Assembly (NCBI GenBank): GCA_026709935.1
Contig: JAPOSC010000064.1
Coordinates: 24,761 to 88,760 of the forward strand
Origin: Thiotrichales bacterium
GTDB taxonomy: Bacteria; Pseudomonadota; Gammaproteobacteria; HK1
Direction of reading: 5' to 3'
DNA length: 64,000 nt
The notes under the pieces are model-generated. The model had not been told where the DNA came from and searched no databases. It saw nothing but the letters and a program-made list of their open reading frames with translations. Positions 61,174-64,000 of this stretch are shown here, one piece after another. The translations under genes and the position numbers were made by a program. Position 1 is the first letter of the stretch, and each line of letters starts with the position of its first letter.

Positions 61174-62272
61174 TCACACGCCCGCCTTCAGGCTCGCCTC
61201 GATGAAGCGGTCGATGTCGCCGTCGAGCACCGCGCCGGTGTTGCCGATCTCGACCCCGGTACGCAAATCCTTGATGCGCGACTGGTCCAGCACGTAGGAG
61301 CGGATCTGGCTCCCCCACCCGATGTCCGCCTTGTCGTCCTCCAGCGCCTGCTGCGTCTCGCGGCGCTTCTGCATCTCGTGCTCGTAGAGCCGCGCCTTGA
61401 GCTGCTTCATCGCGGTGGCCTTGTTCTTGTGCTGCGAGCGGTCGTTCTGGCACTGCACCACGATGTTCGTCGGCCGGTGGGTGATGCGCACTGCGGACTC
61501 GGTGCGGTTGACGTGCTGACCCCCGGCCCCGCTCGCGCGGTAGACATCGATCCTGAGATCGCCCGGATCGATCTCGATGTCGAGGTCGTCGTCGACTTCC
61601 GGGGAGACATACACCGCTGCAAACGAGGTGTGGCGCCGGTGTCCGGCGTCGAACGGGGACTTGCGCACCAGTCGGTGCACGCCGGTCTCGGTGCGGAGCC
61701 ACCCGTAGGCGTACTCCCCTTCGAACCGGATGGTGGCACTCTTGAGCCCCGCCACCTCCGCTTCCGACACCTCGATCAGCTCGGTGACGAACCCGCGCCG
61801 CTCGCCCCATCGGAGATACATGCGAAACAGCATCTCGGCCCAGTCCTGCGCCTCGGTGCCGCCGGAGCCGGCCTGAATGTCGAGGAACGCATTGGACGCA
61901 TCCATCTCGCCTGCGAACATGCGTCGGAATTCCAGCGCGCCGAGACGCTCGTCGAGCGCCGCCACGTCGGCGTCGACCTCTCCCACGATGGCGGCGTCGG
62001 ACTCCTCCTCCGCCATCGCCAGCAGCGTCTCCGCATCATCGAGGCCGGTGTCGAGGTGCTCGAAACCTCCCACGACCTCCGCAAGCCTGGCGCGCTCGCG
62101 CCCGAGCCCCTGCGCCCGCTCGGGCTCGCTCCAGACATCGGGAAGCTCGAGTTCGCGGTCGATCTCTTCCAGCTTTTCGCGGCGCACCGCGATGTCAAAG
62201 ATACCCCCTCAGGGCATCGAGACGCCCCCGCATGTCCTTGATGCGCGCGTGGATTGCGTTGGCTTCTTCCAT
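61174..62272 (-). CDS. prfB: Peptide chain release factor 2, with programmed +1 frameshift
   Basis: RF2 terminates translation at UAA and UGA. The gene begins at ATG 62272 (AAGGG seven bases upstream) with [20 protein letters not shown] and meets an in-frame TGA after 25 codons (62197-62195). The ribosome shifts +1 on CTT to reach the main frame, which runs to the stop at 61176-61174. The joined product is 365 residues, like E. coli RF2. It has the anticodon-like tripeptide SPF in [16 protein letters not shown] and GGQ in [13 protein letters not shown] start within the main frame alone is not supported. Its own product level sets the shift rate (autoregulation). Confidence 0.97.
62194..62209 (-). 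promoter_or_regulatory. prfB programmed frameshift signal
   Basis: On the minus strand the sequence is AGGGGGTATCTTTGAC: a Shine-Dalgarno-like AGGGGG, three bases, the slippery CTT and the in-frame TGA followed by C. It matches the conserved bacterial prfB site base for base. When RF2 is scarce, the pause at UGA lets the ribosome move +1 to read GAC. Confidence 0.95.
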
Positions 62273-62489
62273 GACGAGACCCTTCGGGGGTGACGATCGG
62301 AGATTGCGCGGCGCATGCGGTGCGCTCGTGCGGCGGCGGATGGTACTACAGCACCCGCGCCCGCGCTCCAGACGCCGCTGGAGAGTCGGGTCTCACTTCG
62401 ACATTCCGCCTGGTGTCTCCGGCCCTGCATGCACGGGCTTTCCCGAGAGTTCAGGAGTCAAAGTGAGACACGACCCGCCGGAGAAGGCT

Positions 62490-64000
62490 TCACCACCTGG
62501 CCGTCATCTCTATCCCGACCGTATGCTCCGGCGTCAGCGCATCGCTCTCGCGACGGGTCGCCTTGAGACCGAAGGACAGGTCCGGCGCGCTCAATACCTC
62601 CGGCGTGAGCCGCCAGCCGAGGCTGTAGTCGCGCGTCTCCGTCGCAAGCCCGAGCCCGGCGTGGGGACTGCCGGTAAAGCGCCCGCCGAAGGCCGGGAAG
62701 CCCCAGGCCGCCTCCATCGCCCAACGGCTCTTGATCTCGCTCTCCGTCGAGTCCTCCAGGGGCGCCCGCGCGAACAGCCCGTCGAGCCCGCCCTCGGCCT
62801 CCCCGCCGAAGTCCTGCCGGAGACTGAGGGACAGTCCCCGTTGGGTCGCCGGAGCGGGGTCGAAGGCCAGCGCCGCCGAGAATCCATGACTGTCGAGGTC
62901 GTCGTCCTCGTGCGCCAGCAGGGTCCGGCCGGAGACATCCAGCGACAGGCCAAGCGAAGGATCGCCCCAGGCGACGCCTCCGCCGAACTCCACCCCGAAG
63001 CCGGTCTCGGCGTCACCACCGTCATGGCGCGCGCCAATCTCCAGCTTGGGGGTGAGGTGGCGATCGCCCTCCATGGCGGCGCGCCAACTGCCCTCCAGAC
63101 CGAGCCGCAACCGGGTCACGTCGGATTCCGAGGCCGCGAGTCCGGTGATCCTGTCCGAGGAGGTCTGCGTCCACAGTGCGTCCGAGATCAGCGCCAGCGT
63201 CGGACCGGAGCCTTCCTCCGGGGCTTCGAGCAGGTCGCCCCGCGTTCCCACCGCCGCCATGGTCCAGCTTGTGTCCGTGCGGTAGCGCTCGGCGGTCTTC
63301 AGCGTCACCTCGCCCGTGCCGTAGCCGGCCGCGCCCCAGATCTTCAGGCGCGGCGAGGCTTGCAGGGACGCATAGGGGACCGCCGCCGTCAGCGACGCCT
63401 CCACCTTGCCGTCGTCGGTGCGCACCTCGCCATCGGACGAACTCTGGGTCAGGGCCAACCCGACGAGCCAGTCGCCCCGGGCGTAGTCCGCGCCCAGCAT
63501 GCCGGTGGTCACCGTGCCGTCGAAGGTAATGTCGGCGCCATCGCCGCGCTCCGCGCCGTCGAAGCGACTCTCGGAGGCGCGGCCCCAGAAGGCGAGGCTG
63601 CCGCCCGCGCCATCGGGCTGCCCGGTCAGCGAGAAGCTCGACCCCAGCAGCGCCTCCCGCGCCGTCATCGATTGCGGTTGCCGCGACCGGGTGCCGACGC
63701 CGAAGCGGTCGCCCCACGGGTCGGCCGCGCTCCCCGGCCCCATCGGCGCCGACGCCTCGGCACCGAAGCCGCGCGCGATGTCCGCCATGGCAAGCACTGC
63801 ATGATGGTCCGCCGACGGGCCAGGTGCATCGTCGGTTGCGGTCAGGCCGGAAGCGACCGAATCGGAGCCCAGCGCCTGCCCGGCGAGCGTGCCCTGCATG
63901 CCCGGCGTGCGGTCCGCCGCCACACGGTCGGCGATGCCGTCGATGGCCTGCTCGGCCACCGCGCGGCCAAACCGCGCCAGCCAGGCCGCGGGCAGCGGGT
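62490..64000 (-). CDS. Autotransporter C-terminal beta-barrel, partial at window edge
   Basis: The frame is open to the right edge, so only the C-terminal 503 residues are seen; reading past the longest internal start (63959) gives LPAAWLARFGRA, a typical sequence before these barrels. The visible part has alternating hydrophobic/polar strands, Gly-rich turns and a final HTVGIEMTARW, with the terminal aromatic expected for outer-membrane insertion. The SLTGQPDGAGGSLAFWGRAS segment begins the barrel. The secreted passenger domain lies outside the window, so the surface function is unknown. No start, signal or promoter is visible. Confidence 0.8.
   Translation of the reverse strand, partial: PLPAAWLARFGRAVAEQAIDGIADRVAADRTPGMQGTLAGQALGSDSVASGLTATDDAPGPSADHHAVLAMADIARGFGAEASAPMGPGSAADPWGDRFGVGTRSRQPQSMTAREALLGSSFSLTGQPDGAGGSLAFWGRASESRFDGAERGDGADITFDGTVTTGMLGADYARGDWLVGLALTQSSSDGEVRTDDGKVEASLTAAVPYASLQASPRLKIWGAAGYGTGEVTLKTAERYRTDTSWTMAAVGTRGDLLEAPEEGSGPTLALISDALWTQTSSDRITGLAASESDVTRLRLGLEGSWRAAMEGDRHLTPKLEIGARHDGGDAETGFGVEFGGGVAWGDPSLGLSLDVSGRTLLAHEDDDLDSHGFSAALAFDPAPATQRGLSLSLRQDFGGEAEGGLDGLFARAPLEDSTESEIKSRWAMEAAWGFPAFGGRFTGSPHAGLGLATETRDYSLGWRLTPEVLSAPDLSFGLKATRRESDALTPEHTVGIEMTARW

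Noticed and set aside
61174..62187. prfB starting at an in-frame GTG at 62187
   Set aside because: It would drop the conserved N terminus. The frameshift signal and upstream 25-codon frame explain the gene fully.

Overview
The window looks like chromosome from a GC-rich (roughly two thirds G+C by eye) gammaproteobacterium. The strongest taxonomic sign is gene order: recA-recX-alaS-lysC-csrA-tRNA-Ser(GCU) on one strand is the gammaproteobacterial arrangement (lysC between alaS and csrA as in pseudomonads), followed by guaB-guaA-tadA and, at the other end, prfB-lysS. The species cannot be named from sequence alone. A DMSP-lyase-like cupin and several N-methyl/amine oxidoreductases would fit a marine or host-associated heterotroph, but that is inference.

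Layout. 1-2.1 kb: 3' end of a glycerol kinase, a PLP aminotransferase, tRNA-Ser. 2.3-12.4 kb (minus strand): csrA, lysC, alaS, recX, recA, tadA, guaA, guaB, with a decaying 42-bp hairpin repeat array between guaA and guaB. 12.7-14.8 kb: one gene fusing a nucleoside hydrolase to a ribokinase. 15.0-22.6 kb: a PotABCD-type ABC importer (its ATPase gene on the opposite strand), then hypB-hypA and two adjacent ureohydrolase genes. 22.8-29.7 kb: EamA exporter, GMC oxidoreductase, SDR, a glycine-zipper lipoprotein and a dimethylglycine/sarcosine dehydrogenase-like flavoprotein. 30-33.2 kb: recQ and a cysteine desulfurase-like enzyme. 33.3-44.6 kb: two divergent efflux systems (RND pump plus adaptor; TolC, PAS-fused adaptor, MacB-type ABC pair, MFS). 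44.8-50 kb: ruvX, a RelE/ParE toxin-antitoxin pair, an RND/MMPL exporter, nhaA. 50-58 kb: PhoH-family ATPase, PPK2, cupin, a flavoprotein-SelD fusion, enoyl-CoA hydratase, HAD hydrolase. 58.2-64 kb: argG, lysS, prfB (with its programmed frameshift) and the barrel end of an autotransporter that runs off the window.

The most interesting system is at 15.0-22.6 kb. The first ureohydrolase keeps all six metal ligands of the family; the second has lost four of them. Together with HypB/HypA nickel chaperones and no hydrogenase or urease in the window, this matches the architecture of the heteromeric, nickel-dependent dimethylguanidine/metformin hydrolase type (catalytic alpha plus non-catalytic beta subunit) rather than an agmatinase. 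The neighbouring importer would supply a guanidine-type or amine-type substrate. Other unusual items are three domain fusions (nucleoside hydrolase-ribokinase, PAS-membrane fusion protein, NADH-dehydrogenase-like-SelD), the guaBA hairpin array, a 30-bp perfect palindrome between the efflux operons and a dispersed intergenic repeat family.
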